Of a stretch of DNA of 64,000 bases, positions 22,411 through 36,798 are shown in pieces. A program made the translations under genes and the position numbers. The first letter of the stretch is position 1. The number at the start of each line of letters is the position of its first letter. Under the pieces are notes generated by a model. That model did no database searches. It was not told the origin of the DNA and saw only the letters and a list, made by a program, of their open reading frames with translations. Source of the DNA: Larix kaempferi (lineage: Eukaryota; Streptophyta; Pinopsida; Pinales; Pinaceae); the NCBI GenBank assembly GCA_027924585.1, contig BSBM01000877.1, positions 1,898,501-1,962,500 on the forward strand, given 5' to 3'.

Positions 22411-22608
22411 GACCATCGTCCTCCTTTTCTCATTCCTCGGAGTGCATAGAGATTCATTCTTGCCTAAGACCAAATCTCTTTTTTTGGTTAAGCATTCATT
22501 AAAAATAATTCTCTCGTTCTCTATATTCGGAATCGTTGGCTACTTACTTTATACTTTAAAGTTCAAGCCTCTTGTGAGCGTGAAGGAGTTTTAGTGGTAA
22601 TCCATAAA

Positions 22609-24237
22609 ATGCAGAGATCTTATGCAATATTGTTAGTCCTGATCGTTACATGCGTAAGCGAGATCGCCACGGTTGGAGGGCAGCAGCTGCCGAATGAGGC
22701 GCGGAGCGGGCGATGGGAGCTTCTAAAGCAAAACGCAGGGCTTTCTGCAATGCACATGACGCTCACGCACACTGGTACTGTTATCATGTACGACCAAACC
22801 ACGAACGGGTGCCCAGAAAAAGACATAGCGAGGCCCACGCCGCAAGGTTGCTGGGGGCATTCGGTGGAGTACAATATCGCGAACAATACAGTGAGGCCGC
22901 TGCATTTATTGACGAACACCTTCTGTTCGTCGGGCGCGTTTCTCTACAACGGGACGTTAGTCATAACGGGCGGGTGGCAGGATGGAGAAAAAGTCGTGCG
23001 CTACTTCACCCCTTGCGTCGACTCAACCTGCGACTGGATCGAAGCCAAGACGCCGCTGCTTTCCAAGAGATGGTACGCTTCCAACCAGATCTTGCCCGAC
23101 GGTCGGGCCATCGTCGTAGGTGGTCGGGCATCGTTTAATTACGAATTTATACCCAGAAACCCTTCGGATCCTGAGGCCTTCAAGCTTCCATTCCTGGTGA
23201 AGACCAACACGAAGGGCGAAGAGAACAATTTGTATCCCTTTCTGTATTTGGTTCCGGACGGCAATCTCTTCATCTTCGCCAACAAGGATTCAATCCTTTT
23301 GGACTACAAAAAAAACCAGGTCATCAAAACGTTCCCCACCATGCCGGGTGGCGGCGCCCGGAACTATCCTTCGTCCGCTTCGTCCGCCATGCTTCCGCTC
23401 GAGTCCGCCAATAATTTCCAGAATCTGGAGGTTCTCATCTGCGGAGGAGCCCCCGATGGAGCTTTCACCGAGGCTGAAAAAGACCACAAATATGTAGAGG
23501 CCTTGAAGAGCTGCGGGAGAATGGAGATCACGTCTCAGAATCCACAATGGCAGATGGAAAACATGACCGGGCCGAGAGTAATGGGTGACATGCTCATTCT
23601 CCCCACGGGCAAGATTCTCATCATCAACGGGGCCCAAAATGGCACCGCCGGCTGGGAAAATGGGCGGGTGCCTGCATTGTATCCTGTCCTCTACACGCCC
23701 ACCGAAGCCATTGGCAAGAGGTTCACAACTCTGGCTCCGGCTAAAATCCCGAGAATGTATCATTCCACTGCCCTTGTGCTACCCGACGGGCGGGTTTTAG
23801 TAGCCGGGAGCAATCCCCATAAGACTTATAATCTGGCCGCCAAGCCATTCCCCACAGAGCTGAGAGTGGAAGCCTACATTCCTCCATATCTGCATTCCGT
23901 CTACGATTACAAGCGACCAGCCATTGCATATATTTCGACGAGGGAGATCAAATACGGGTCGAAATTCAATGTCGGTTTCTCTGTTTCGAGCTTTTACAGC
24001 AAGGACATACATTTTCATGCATATGCCCCTCCTTTCAACACGCACACTATGTCCATGCACCAGAGAATGCTCTCGCTTGCAGCCACGGAATTTGTCAAGG
24101 CCGAGGGAAACAGCACATATTCAGTTTCCATAGCTGCTCCGCCCAGCCCAGTGGTGGCTCCTTCAGGCTACTACCTGCTCACCGTTGTCAACCAAGATGT
24201 TCCCAGCAAGGCCGAATGGATTCGCTTCACCAACTGA
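22609..24237 (+). CDS. GLOX: Secreted glyoxal/galactose oxidase-like copper radical oxidase, copy 2
   Basis: Same 542-residue protein as copy 1. I see no nucleotide difference in the coding region, and the overlapping alternative frames also translate identically, so silent changes are largely excluded. All active-site residues (Cys106, Tyr156, Tyr384, His385, His479) are present. Unlike copy 1 its promoter is visible: a TATA box 205 bp before the ATG, no ATG between the TATA box and the chosen start, and a TGACGTCA palindrome further up. A long foldback lies ~470 bp upstream. This is the best-supported complete gene in the window. Confidence 0.95.
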   Translation: MQRSYAILLVLIVTCVSEIATVGGQQLPNEARSGRWELLKQNAGLSAMHMTLTHTGTVIMYDQTTNGCPEKDIARPTPQGCWGHSVEYNIANNTVRPLHLLTNTFCSSGAFLYNGTLVITGGWQDGEKVVRYFTPCVDSTCDWIEAKTPLLSKRWYASNQILPDGRAIVVGGRASFNYEFIPRNPSDPEAFKLPFLVKTNTKGEENNLYPFLYLVPDGNLFIFANKDSILLDYKKNQVIKTFPTMPGGGARNYPSSASSAMLPLESANNFQNLEVLICGGAPDGAFTEAEKDHKYVEALKSCGRMEITSQNPQWQMENMTGPRVMGDMLILPTGKILIINGAQNGTAGWENGRVPALYPVLYTPTEAIGKRFTTLAPAKIPRMYHSTALVLPDGRVLVAGSNPHKTYNLAAKPFPTELRVEAYIPPYLHSVYDYKRPAIAYISTREIKYGSKFNVGFSVSSFYSKDIHFHAYAPPFNTHTMSMHQRMLSLAATEFVKAEGNSTYSVSIAAPPSPVVAPSGYYLLTVVNQDVPSKAEWIRFTN

Positions 24238-27200
24238 AAATATCCGAATATGTCTCTCTGCTCTTCTATCTATAAGCTACTCTACTGTGCTGCTGAGGTG
24301 ATCATCAAGCGATGGTGAAACTTAAAAAATTCTAACATTTGTATATTGAGGTGTTTTTATGTTACAATTTGGGTTGATTAATTGCATGAAGATGAGATGA
24401 GATTTATGAGTTACTTATTAAGTGTTTGGGGTGGATTAATTGCACCAATATGAGACAAATGTTATTCGGATTGATTTTATGACAATGGTTAGAAATTCGA
24501 AATAAACAACCGATGCATGGATAACTAGTTCTATAATAACAAAGAGGAGTTCTTTTATAAATAGGCACTTGTGTAACTGGCATGAAGAAAAATTAACTTA
24601 CGAGTAGTTCTATAATAACAAAGAATAGCTCTTTTAGAACAATTAACTTATAGCTCAAGTAACCTATCAATGTTCACCGGCCACACAAGTTAAGGCATCT
24701 CCTCTTCAAATAGTTTATGTCATTTTTTTTAATTTGTTATGCTATTGGTTACTTATTTATACACATACATCTTATACAATCTCCTATTCAAATGTTTTGT
24801 ATCATCCTTTTTTTCCAGGTCGGAATAAGTACAAAGCATGGAACTACAAATTCATTAAACTTTCAATCATATATTCTTTACCTTTAAAAAATAAATTATA
24901 TCATTAAAACATTCAAATTTATTAAAATAGAGTTGGTCAAATAAAGATAATTAAAATCATTATTTCTCATATACAAGAGTGAATAAAAGTTAATAATTAT
25001 TTCTCATCATGTGAAAAATAATAGATAATTAAAATCATTCTCATATACAAGGGTGAACAAGACAATGATTAATTTTCATAATGTGTTAATCTGGAAAAAT
25101 TACAATATATTGATTTGGAGGGATGATTATGAATATTTTCATGATTCGAAATGAATTGAATCAAGATAATGGTTGGAAAATTATATAGCTAAGTTTAATT
25201 CCACAATTAATGAGGTTTTAGATAAAATATTAAGGACAACATGCATATGTAAAAGTAAATGAGACAAAAGAGAGGAAAACCAATATTTAAATAAAAAAGA
25301 AAATGAAAATAGGAAAGTCAAAGTTCAATCTGGTAGTCTTCCCATTACTCCAACTCTCATATATCTTCTTGTAATTGGACTTTCAAAATGTTTGCCAGAG
25401 GGGGATGCAGACACAACCTTGTATTTTAGCCAAAGATTACTGAAAAAGAGAACTACCATTAAATGTTGGTTTTCTAATTTGGGTTTTCAAAATAAAATTA
25501 CTATATTCATTGTGTGATTGATGTTGTGCTGTAAGAATCTCTTATATGTACTTGTAAAATTGTTCTTATTAATTTTAATTGATCCTTATATTTTATGGAA
25601 GTTACTCTATTTTGATGAGGGTATTTTAAATTGTGGAAAGATTAATCTCTATTGTAGCATGTAAATTTGATTAGCGATTTTATTTTCTTTAATAAACAAA
25701 TAGCACCAAGAGCTATATTTTCCACACCGTTCAGTCATTTCCATGACAGAGTTGTTGCAATATGATCTCATTCTAATTTCTATTGTAAACAAATCATTTA
25801 ATTATTTTTTCCTAAATATCCATGTTGGTGAGACTCTCAAACTTTGAGGCCTATAGTTTACATATCAATATACTCCATCCATAATAAACTTTTAAAAAAA
25901 GAGATGAAAATATTCTAACATGTTCGCCATCCTTTAGTGCTTGAATATGTCATTTGTCCATTTTTGAGCTACCACTTTTTAAATTGCATCAACTTCTCTT
26001 CTTCTTTGTACTTTTTAAATTGCATCAACTTCTCTTCTTCTTTCCCTATAGATGTGATGAAAAGAGTTGAGTTTAAATTTGTTTCTAACACTTGAATATG
26101 GTTAGATATTTCCCTAGCATAGTACATGTTACTTGGATGTGATGTATTGCTAAGTTTGTATGTTACTTGGATGTGATGTATGGTTAAGTTTGTATTGTGC
26201 TTAATTTCTTCCATTTCTTGAGTTTGATTAATCGAAGTATATAAAATCGACCTAAAATAATAATCACCTAGGATTCAAGCTACCACAAACATAATTTAAA
26301 ACATAAAATATCACCACTAGAAAAAGCAAAACTATCAATATTCAATATGTTCACTATTTTAGTAAAATATTCATGGGAATGCATTATAAATAACAAGCAA
26401 TACAAATTATTTTAAAAGAATAAGTGAACAAAATTACATACACTTCTATTTCCACCAAATTTCAAATCTAGTTCAAAAATATAAAGATGACAACCAAGTT
26501 TAGAATATTTTCCTAATGTATGGTTGGAGAAGTTTTGGCTTGTGTCATGTTCTTGAAATTTCTACTATATTGGAATGAGCACAACTTTTGCACATGATGT
26601 TATTCTCTCATGGCAATTAATATCATTAAGGAATTGTGTTAGTAAAATGAAGAAACATACATAAACTATAAAAATCATCCACCCTTTCTCTTTTTTCAAT
26701 CAATAGAATTCTTCCTCATGGCTTGATTCCTCTTCAAATTCAAGGCGCCTTCTAACTTAAAACAAATTATGGTTTCCTTCCATGGACAATGTTTTGAAAT
26801 GTGCACCACCGTCTTTAAAAATATTAATCAATATTAGGGGAGAATAGGTGTCAGATTTGCACTGTCTTACTCTATTGGCATTCAATTCTAATCCATGTTA
26901 TCCCTTATCTGCTTAAATCGTGGAAAGTTAAAATAAACATAGATATTTTACATCTCAATATTGAACATCTACAAGTTAAATCTAGGTTGAAATTATAGTT
27001 AGAAAGTGATGTCAAACATTGTGAAAAACAAAGAAAAGAAAAAAACAAAATTGTAAAACATTAACCAAAATTAAGTGTATCCACACGCGAGTCACGTTTT
27101 AATTTCTCTCCATTCACAAGATATCCCATCTAGAGTAAAATAAGTTACATAATAACATGTCAGATGAGTATATGCAAATATGCTTTGCATAGTCATTCGA

Positions 27201-29648
27201 ATTGAGTCCTCTTCTTTAATGAACATTTCTTCAAAAACAAAAAATGATATGTCCATTTCAAAATGTTCACATACATAACCCTTCTCCCACATACTAGATT
27301 GAATGTCAAGAAATAATTTTAAACGTATACAATCAATTAATGTTGGATTACTATTTGGTAAGCTCATTTTTTAAGTGTGCGTAACCTGGCTTCTGCAATA
27401 TGTCCATCCAACCATTTTACTCCTGGGAAGAAAATTATCATACTTATAAAACGAAACTTCTTCCCCCGATGATATGGAATTATTTCCCTCATAGAGTATC
27501 TATCCTATTTGAGAATGGAAAAAACATATAAAATACTAGTAATACTCTCCATGAGATGTCATTATTCAAAATAAAAAATGCACAAACCTACACATGAAAA
27601 AATAGAAACCAAACATTGAACATCCATTTACTATGAGGAATTCATATAAAACTAGAAAAAATATTCAATGATTATAGAATGAAAAGCCCTTACAATTTAG
27701 TCCAATGTGAGGAAAAATTTCTTGAATGTAAATTGACTCTTTGATGTATGTATGTGTGCTCCTACATATGATATTTAAGCGCCCTTCCCACTTGTTCACT
27801 CTGTTGGCTAATAGTAAATGATCGTACTACACCTTTCCAATGGGATTTCAAATCATTTAATTCTCTTTTTTTCTTGGTGGGTAAACAAAGTTGAGGGACC
27901 TTTTAGATGTTATGGTATATTCAAGAAACCCATTCAAGTTCCATAAAATATAATTGATCCCAAGCAATCCCGACCCTGCCGAACCTAGTCCCAAGCTTGC
28001 CACGTTGAAGTCCAAGTAGGATACTTAAACAGAACGCGTACACGTTATATATTACTAAAATGCGTAAACGTTATGAGATACTAAACGTGTACGCATTTTT
28101 CGAAACATATTTTATGACTGAAACGGGCCACGCCCATCATCTCCTCTACGACCGCGACAGAGCAGGGGCGGCGATGGAACGAGTAGTGGTGAACGTGTTT
28201 TGAGGGAAAGAGCCCAAATCTTCCACCTTGAGCACCAATTTCTTCAACCTCGGGTGTTTAAATCAAATTCCACACTTCTAATTTCTATATTTTTTTATGC
28301 CCTCAAATCAATTGAATCCATAATTTTTTAAATTTGTATGCCATAGAAGTAATTTAGACCATAACTTCACACATTTGTATTCCCAAAACAAATTAAAACC
28401 CCAATTTAGTCGTAAAATTAAAATCAGTCTCACTAGATGGATATATATACATGAGCATCCTTATGAATCCAAATCAATATTCACAAATACCCAAATTTTC
28501 TCATGTATATAGCAAGGTTGCTTACAACTAAAAAAAAAAATCAAGTACAATTCATATCTTCCCCAAAATACATAAACTAAGATGGTAAATGGCCTATAGA
28601 GTCCAAAAAGCATCATGCTACAACAAATAATAACATAACAAAATCATTGCCAATATTGGGATTTTATTCATCAATAGCACCATTTACCCCTCCTTTGGAC
28701 TCTAACCCTTTCCTATACCCGGAATATCGAAGTTAGTCCTCGAAGGACATTAGTCAACACCTTCTAGTTTTGATGAGGCTTCCTATTGCAAGTTTTAAGA
28801 TAGGGTAGAGAAGTTTCCCATGCTTGATAAATGTTTTCACTTGAGTGAAGGGTGCATTTTGGTTAAGGTCAAGACAGAGGAGTTCAACAATAGGGTGTAC
28901 CAACATCAAGAATCCTAGGGAGGTTGATGTGTTTGATTGCATGTCAATCCCATACTATCATACATGATAGAATCTAGTGGAAACCTTGCAATCCTAAAAG
29001 ATTGCAAACTGTTAATTTTGTTGAATTATAAATCCCAAACCACTATAAACAAATATGCAAACTCTCTCATGTGTATATAGAAAGAGTGCATACAACTAAA
29101 ATAAAATCAGGTGAAATCCATATATTCCAAAAATTACATCTAAACAAAGATGCTAAATGGTCTATAGAGTCCAAAAAACATCACACCACAACAAACAATT
29201 ACATATATCAAAATCCTTGCCTATATTGGGATTTTGTTCATCAATAGCACCTTGTGCCCCCTACTCTAGGATCTATCCCTTTCCTCTACCCGGAATCTCG
29301 GAGCTGGTCCTCCAAGGGCATTAGTCAACACCCTACAGTTTTGATGAAACTTCACAATCCAAGCCTAAAAATAAGGTAGAGAAGATTCCCAATCAACATA
29401 TACTCTTAGGACATTTAAAGTATGTATCTGGAAATTGAAATTAATACACAGATATGACATGAATTTAAGATGGAAAAATGTTAAATGTTTAGTCTTTAGT
29501 GTATAATTTGTTCAGTTTTAAATTTCAAATTATAAATAGTTCATGTTGTTATTTGTTGTACACTATTTTTACATTTTCCATTACTTAGAGATGTCATTAT
29601 ACCATCTGTATTTTTCTAATGATATTTTTTTTGTATTTATGATTGCAG
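24238..29648. other. AT-rich intergenic DNA, unit 2
   Basis: Collinear with 1646-7056 of unit 1, with the same small tandem pairs, ACGT-rich inverted repeat (28036-28094) and diverged direct repeats. Only about two substitutions from unit 1 were noticed (near 29108 and 29566). No gene recognised. Confidence 0.7.
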
Positions 29649-30444
29649 TGGCTATTATGGATCAGAATGCAGAGATATTGAGAGAGATCACTCATTTGAG
29701 AGATATTGGTACAGCTTGGAGGGGTGGAGATGAACTCCACTACTAATTGGCAGCATCACTAGATGCTATTGTGGATACTATCAGTCGCTCAAACGATGCA
29801 TTGTACAACATAGAATCATACAGAGAAATAAAACGACAAGAATATGTCGATGGATTGAGTTATAATGAGGTGAAGAAATTAAAAATAAATAAAGGGCAAA
29901 ATATTCACTTTTTAGAGTTCCCGGGACAGATGTCGTTCTAGATACTACTAGAGCACATATTTCAATTGAGTGGTGTTTTTTTCCACCAATCATAGATCAC
30001 TGGATGGATCGATGGTATATGGTATTTGACATTCCCCCACGCAACAACAGGGAAGTACCACTATACTTCCTTCGAAAACATTATGCTGATTTTGCGATGG
30101 GTAAACATGTCAACTATTTCGATATGCTGGGGCCCCAGGGAACTGGCATGGGGATGCCCCAAAACCATCCCAATGATAGGCATAGAGATTCCAATTGACT
30201 GATACCTCCACCTCGTAGCCATTTACCGAGTCTATATGTCCCTCCTGCACATACGATGATACCACGGACACAGGAGGAATTTTTGACGCTAGCTCAAGTC
30301 ATTGTATGCCACAGTACAACTATTGACCAGGAAGGGACCCCTTCCTCTGGTGGGGTACAGCCAGCGTCTTCCGACCGGAGAGGACCATGTACTATTGGGG
30401 ATAGACTGGCATCCCACGAGCCACAGATTGAGTGTTGCGCGTAA
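29649..30444 (+). pseudogene. Decayed gene fragment, possibly plant-mobile-domain type, unit 2
   Basis: Same structure as in unit 1: TTGCAG acceptor-like site, MDQNAEIL frame with an early stop, frame change, HWMDRWY frame with an internal stop, Ser/Pro-rich tail. I saw no differences from unit 1 here. Confidence 0.4.
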
Positions 30445-31452
30445 AAGCGGAAACGTATAGCTGGGTGCTTAAATATACAAGAGTATATAAATATATATAT
30501 ATATAATATGATATTGAATAAAAAGTTAACCATTACAATGAGGATGGCTTAATATTTATAATCCTTGAAGTGACTTTTCATATAAGGTTGTGACCATATA
30601 GATACACCTCTTGATAATAATAATAACATCCTAAAGATTAATTAATACAATTAAATGTCTATTACATTGCCTAACCCTTAAAATAGCTTTCTCCTCAAAG
30701 CTATAATATAGATATAGCCCTAAACATCATGACATCATAGAACAACTTGGTAATTCATCTTCTTTCTAATAGCTTTTACCATTTTGAGTCTAGTCTTTTT
30801 ATGAAAGTAATAATACTTCCTTATAACCAATGGTCGCGTCATTTTTTTTGTTTTTTGTTTTGTTGTTGAGATGTCTTTCATTAATTCTCCAATTGGTGGC
30901 CCTGCTAGCTAAATCGATCTTATGTGGTGAAGCCTAGGCAACATGATTTGGGAGAAGCTGAAATGGTGGAAGGAAAAAAAAATTCGAACTATAAGCCGCA
31001 AGTCCCTTTTTTCTAGGTTTGAAGGAAGTTCCTTAACACATTTTCTCAATAATTCTTGATGATGTAAGGCTTTTCAATTTTTCATGATATGCGCTATTGT
31101 TGCTTCAATGGCTGGTATTCTATCCTTCTCCACTGTCTTAATGAATTTATTCTTCTTAGTTATACGAGGAAGTGGACTTATTGTTTAGTTGTTGTGTTGC
31201 TTCAAAAGAATTTTGTACTTCGTACATGCAATTGAATGAAACAATTCTTCAACATATTCATATGTCAAATTCGATTGGAATTTAATGTCTTCGTAACTCA
31301 ATATTTTTGTTTCATTGAACAACAAGAGCGTAACTGCCTGATTAATTGTTCTCGTAATTTCTATCGACTTGAATATTTGTACATGTACAGTTCAGTTTTA
31401 TTGAGTATGCACATGCATGTTGTCTAACTATTTTAGCATTTGGTGGATGTAG
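30445..31452. other. Non-coding stretch before the 2.67-kb repeats, unit 2
   Basis: Collinear with 7853-8860 of unit 1: (AT)n tract, AT-rich sequence, no gene recognised. Confidence 0.5.
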
Positions 31453-34120
31453 CCCCAGTCTAGTCCTGTAGAGCATGTGACTAAGGTTCATGTTCAACCT
31501 ACGGCTCCACTCTCTACAAATGAAACTCAGTCTCCTGTCCCAGAGCATATTTTTTCGGTCCAATGTGTTCATCAATTATAAAATTGGTTAGTAATTTATC
31601 GCACATACATGTTGATAATTGTTGAGATAATTGACATAGGATATTGTATTCACATAGCACCGTTGCATAGAGGCTTTTGACAATGAGGAGGATACCACAG
31701 GCCTCTATTCCTTGGATGGATTCGGTGAGTGTTTTTTATAAGCAATTGAGTCATATTTTAATTTTTTAAATTTTTTTAGTGATTCAGTATTAGTTCAGTT
31801 ACCTGAACAAGAAATGTGATCTTTGACTTGTAGTCACCAGAGATGCATAGCGGTCATAGATAGAGGAAAGATGCATCACAGTCTGGAAAAAGCAAGAGGA
31901 AGTTGGAGTTTTGATGTGTAGTCTAGGACATACATACTTTTGTTTACAAGAGAAAGTTATAATTTTAGTGTGTGATCGTGGACAGATGTACTTTTGTTTA
32001 CATGTACATCATTGACCTTTTTGATACATGTACATTGACAGGCCACTAAGGGCCTTCTATTTTTGTATTATATGACTTCCATGATATATTATATATTTCA
32101 TATTGTCTCTTGAAATCTTCATAGTTAAGTCTTATGTGTGATCATACATGTGTGGCCAATAATGTTTATATGCATAATGTTCCCAATTTTTTATAGCTTG
32201 GACGATTGCATGGAGATATGAGTTATAATGTTGAGAAAAATGCACAGTTAAAACCATGCACATTTACAATGTTCTTGACAACGATCAAATTGCATATAGA
32301 ATGTTAAATTGTATCCATGACAACGCACATTTACAACATGTTCTTGACCACAATCGAATTATATGAAATTTCATGTGAAATGATGTGAGTGACGCAAGTA
32401 ATCCACACAATGTACTAACACACTTAACCTACAAAATAAGAAACTAATACAACAAAGTTATGTACATAAACTCCTAACCCACATAAAAGCTTAACAAGTG
32501 GGACAAACACACATAGGCTATGTATCTAGACTTTCACACACATCTGATGCACTCATGCAACCCATATAAGCAGGTTAAATTTTATTGTGATGACACTCAT
32601 ATAACAAAATGAACATGGGCATGTGCATAAGTTCATTGTGACACTATCCCGTTAACATGACCGTTTACCCCTAAATCAATAATCCCTTTATCATAAGCCC
32701 CAATCACAACTCACCAACTAGACTCAAATTATTTTTATCCTAGCCCACTAACACTGTTAATCCTAACCACCTAATGCAACTCATGTTTCACCTTAGTCAC
32801 ATTAGCTTCCAATGTACTCAAGTGAAACACATAAGGAACAAACCAATCTAACTCAAGCACATGAATGCCTAACCTGCATAAGAACCTATTGGACATATTA
32901 AAGGATGCACTTAGATGGCACACCTATGAAACACACTTATTTATCTCACATAGTTGACACTTATAATTTACCCTGACCCGCGCAACCCCTATAACACTAA
33001 TCCATATACCACAATACCATTTATGGATAACCCACTACCCCCAACACACAACCTACTAATAATCCTAACCCTAACTCCTAAGTCACTTTGCAACATACCT
33101 AACACACATAAGCACCCAACACACCCAAACAAGTCACCCAACCAAGTGGAACACATAAGCACCTTACCCACATAAGAAGCTAACAAACATAAAGGATGCA
33201 CATAGTTGACACACCTAAGTTATGCACATGTGTGGCCCACATAAATGAATAATTGTATACCCCATAAAAATTTACAAATGACTTGAATACTTGTCGAAGA
33301 CTCCAATTCAAATGAAAGAGATTATCAAGGCCGACAAAATATTTTTTGCAAGTGGATCCTAAGAAACCACAAGCACAAGTCAAGGAAAGTGACAAAGCTA
33401 GAAAGGATCAGAGAGGTATCATCGATGAAACACCACCCCCTTTTTTTTTTTGGAACATTTAATTCTTAAAAACAACATTAATTGCTCAACATGCAAATAT
33501 AGTGGAACACTAAGGTGCACTAAGGACATGTCAAATGACGTGGCACACAAAGGACATAGAAATCTATTAAGAGTAAAATGTGGTGGGTTTGAGTGCACTC
33601 TTTGAATGTGTAGTTATACAATCAAAATCAAAATATTGCAAATTTGAACCCTTTGTGTTGCAAAATATGCATAGACCCTTACTGAGTGAAACCCTAGTTT
33701 CCAAAATCGTCCTATAAGGAAATATCTAAGCCTTGGACTCAGAGGGGAGGGGTAACCCTATCATCAATTCGATGTCCTGAATACAACGGAGTCGACAGTT
33801 CGTTGATCTGAGCCACGGTCACCATTCTATAGCCCGTTACAACTCACGCCCTAAAGGATTTCAACGACATGTGTTGAATCCCTACTAGGGGCATAGAATT
33901 CCAACCGTGCAACAAAACTATGTTCCGAGAGGTCCTGCAAGTGTGTCTAGGAAGGTTCCACATGGGAAGACTAGCCACAAATTTCCGGTCGAGGAATTTT
34001 AAAATTTGACCCCTATGTGTAGTAATTGCCAAGTTCCTTACTAAGCAAAATCCTAGTTTCGAAAATCAGCGTAGAAGACGAGCTATGTGCCATGGACCCA
34101 GAAGAGAGCGGCACCCCTAG
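31453..34120. repeat. 2.67-kb direct repeat, copy A, unit 2
   Basis: Counterpart of 8861-11528. The A copies of units 1 and 2 resemble each other far more than either resembles a B copy, so the A/B duplication predates the 22.6-kb duplication. Confidence 0.9.
31454..31914 (+). pseudogene. C-terminal exons of the gene fossil, copy A, unit 2
   Basis: Same exon-intron layout and same stops and acceptor-site loss as copy A of unit 1; last exon ends KSKRKLEF-stop. Confidence 0.5.
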
Positions 34121-36781
34121 CCCCATTCTAGTCCAGTAGAGCATGTGAGTAAGGTTCATGTTCAACCTACGGCTCCACTCTCTATAAATGAAACTCAGTC
34201 TCCTGTCCCGGAGCATATTGTTTCGGTCGAACGTGTTCATCAATTATAAAATTGGTTACTAATTTATCGCACATACCTATTGATAATTGTTGAGCTAATT
34301 GACATAGGAAATTGTATTCACAGAGCACCATTGCAGAGAGGCTTTCGACTAGGAGGAGGACACCACAGGGCTCTATTCCTTGGATGAATTCGGTGAGTTT
34401 GTCTATAGGCGATTGAGTCGTATTTTATTCTTTTAATTTTTTTTAGTGATTCAGTATTAGTTCAATTACCTGAACAAGAAATATGATCTTTGAATTGCAG
34501 TCACCAAAGATGCGTAGCGGTCATAGACAGAGGAAAGATGCATCACAGTTTGGAAAAAACAAGAGGAAGTTGGAGTTTTGATGTGTAGTCTAGGACAGAC
34601 ATACTTTTGTTTACAAGAGGAATTTATAGTTTTAGTGTGTGATCGTGGATAGATGTAATTTTGTTTACATGTACATCATTGACCTTTTTGATACATGTAC
34701 ATTGACAAGCCACTAAGGGCCTTCTATTTTTGTATTATATGACTTCCATGATATAATATATATTTCATATGGTCTCTTGAAATCTTCATAGTTAAGTCTT
34801 ATGTGTGATCATACATGTGTGGCCAATAATGTTTATATGCATAATGTTCCCAATTTTTTATAGCTTGGACGATTGCATGGAGATATGCGTTATAATGTTG
34901 AGAAAAATGCACAATTACAATGATGCACATTTACAATGTTCTTGACAATGATCAAATTGCATATAGAATGTTAAATTGTAATCCACGACAATGCACATTT
35001 ACAACATATTCTTGACCACAATCGAATTATATGAAATTTAATGTGAAATGATGTGAGTGACGCAACTAATCCACGCAATGTACTTGCACACTTAACCTAC
35101 AAAATAAGAAACTAATACAACAAAGTGATGTACATAAACTCCTAACCCGCATAAAAAACTTAACAAGTGGGACAAACACACATAGGCTATGTATCTAGAA
35201 TTTCACACACATTTGATGCACTCATGCAACCCATATAAGCAGGTTAAATTTTATTGTGATGACACTCATATAAAAAAATGAACATGGGCATGTGCATAAT
35301 TTCAATGTGACACTATCGTATTAACATGACCGTTGACCCCTAAATCAATAATCCCTTTATCATAAGCCCCAATCACAACTCACCAACTAGAATCAAATCA
35401 TTTTTATCCTAGCCCACTAACACTGTTAATCCTAACCACCTAATGCATCTCATGTTTCACCTCAGCCACATTAGCACCCAATGTACTCAAGTGACACACA
35501 TAAGGAACAAACCAATCTAACTCAAGCACATGAATACCTAACCTACATAAGAACCTATTGGACATATTAAAGGATGCACATAGATGGCATACCTATGAAA
35601 CACACTTATTTATCCCACATAGTTGATACTTATATTTTACCCTGACCCGTGCAACCCCTATAACACTAATCCATATACCACAATACCAATTATGGCTAAC
35701 CCACTACCCCCAACACACAACCTACTAATGACCCTAACCCTAACTACCTAAGTCACTTTGCAACATACCTAACACACATAAGCACCCAACACACCCAAGC
35801 AAGTCACCCAACCAAGTGGAACACATAAGCACCTTACCCACATAAGAACCTAACAAACATAAAGGATGCACATAGTTGACACACCTAAGTTATGCACATG
35901 TCTGGCCCACATAAATGAATAATTGTATACCCCATAAAAATTTACAAATGACTTGAATACTTGTCGAAGACTCCAATTCAAATGAAAGAGATTATCAAGG
36001 CCGACAAAATATTTTTTGCAAGTGGATCCTAAGAAACCACAAGCACAATTCAAGGAAAGTGACAAAGCTAGAAAGGATTAGAGAGGTTTCATCGATGAAA
36101 CACCACCCCCCTTTTTTATTTGGAACTTTGAATTGTTAAAAGAAACATTAATTGCTCAAAATGAAAATATAGTGGAACACTAAGGACATGTCAAATGACG
36201 TGGCACACAAAGGACATAGAAATCTATTAAGAGTGAAATGTGGTGGGTTTGAGTGCCACTCTTTGAATGTCTAGTTATACAATCAAAATAAAAATATTGT
36301 AAAGTTGACCCCTTTGTGGTGCAAAATATGCATAGACCCTTACTGAGTGAAACCCTAGTTTCCAAAATCGTCCTATAAGGAAATATCTAAGTGTTGGACC
36401 CAGAGGGGAGGGGTAACCCTATCATCAATTCGATGTCCTGAATCCAACGGAGTCGACGGTTCGTCGATCTGAGCCACGGTCACCATTCTATAGCCCGTTA
36501 CAACTCACGCCCTAAAGTATTTCAACGACTCCTGTTGAATCCCTACTGTGGGCATATAATTCCAACCGTGCAACAAAACTATGTTCCAGGAGGTCCTGCA
36601 AGTGTGTCTACGAAGGTTCCACATGAGAAGGCTAACCACAAATTCCTGGTCGAGGAATTTTCAAATTTGACCCCTATGTGCAGTAATTGCAAAGTCCCCT
36701 ACTAGGCAAAATCCTAGTTTCCAAAATCAGCCTAGAAGACGATCTATGTGCCATGGACCCAGAAGAGAGCGACACCCCTAG
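34121..36781. repeat. 2.67-kb direct repeat, copy B, unit 2
   Basis: Counterpart of 11529-14189, again ending 17 bp before the copia LTR. Confidence 0.9.
34123..34581 (+). pseudogene. C-terminal exons of the gene fossil, copy B, unit 2
   Basis: Exon from 34324, GTGAGT...TTGCAG intron and last exon ending KNKRKLEF-stop are as well kept as in unit 1 copy B. The preceding exon has the same TAA. Confidence 0.5.
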
Positions 36782-36798
36782 CACTATACCGATGTACT

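Larger units (their letters stand above)
1..22592 (+). repeat. Tandem segmental-duplication unit 1 (full length, ~22.6 kb)
   Basis: Position 1 matches 22593, 45186 and 59561, and the following sequence is nearly identical in the same order and orientation. The first base lies 16 bp before the GLOX start codon, so this unit's own promoter is outside the window and the array continues to the left. The unit edges given here are only a phase of the period, not duplication breakpoints. Contents: GLOX, gene fossil, two 2.67-kb repeats, copia relic, non-coding DNA with the promoter of the next GLOX. Confidence 0.95.
18177..22608. other. Intergenic DNA and GLOX copy 2 promoter region, unit 1
   Basis: No confident gene. 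Contents: small unknown minus frame (18303-18512), poly(T) tract near 18645, 76-bp tandem duplication (19605-19756), (CA)n near 20210-20225, a small plus frame (20938-21132, not recognised), (TG)n at 21693-21711, a long foldback (21811-22136), then the GLOX promoter and leader. Confidence 0.7.
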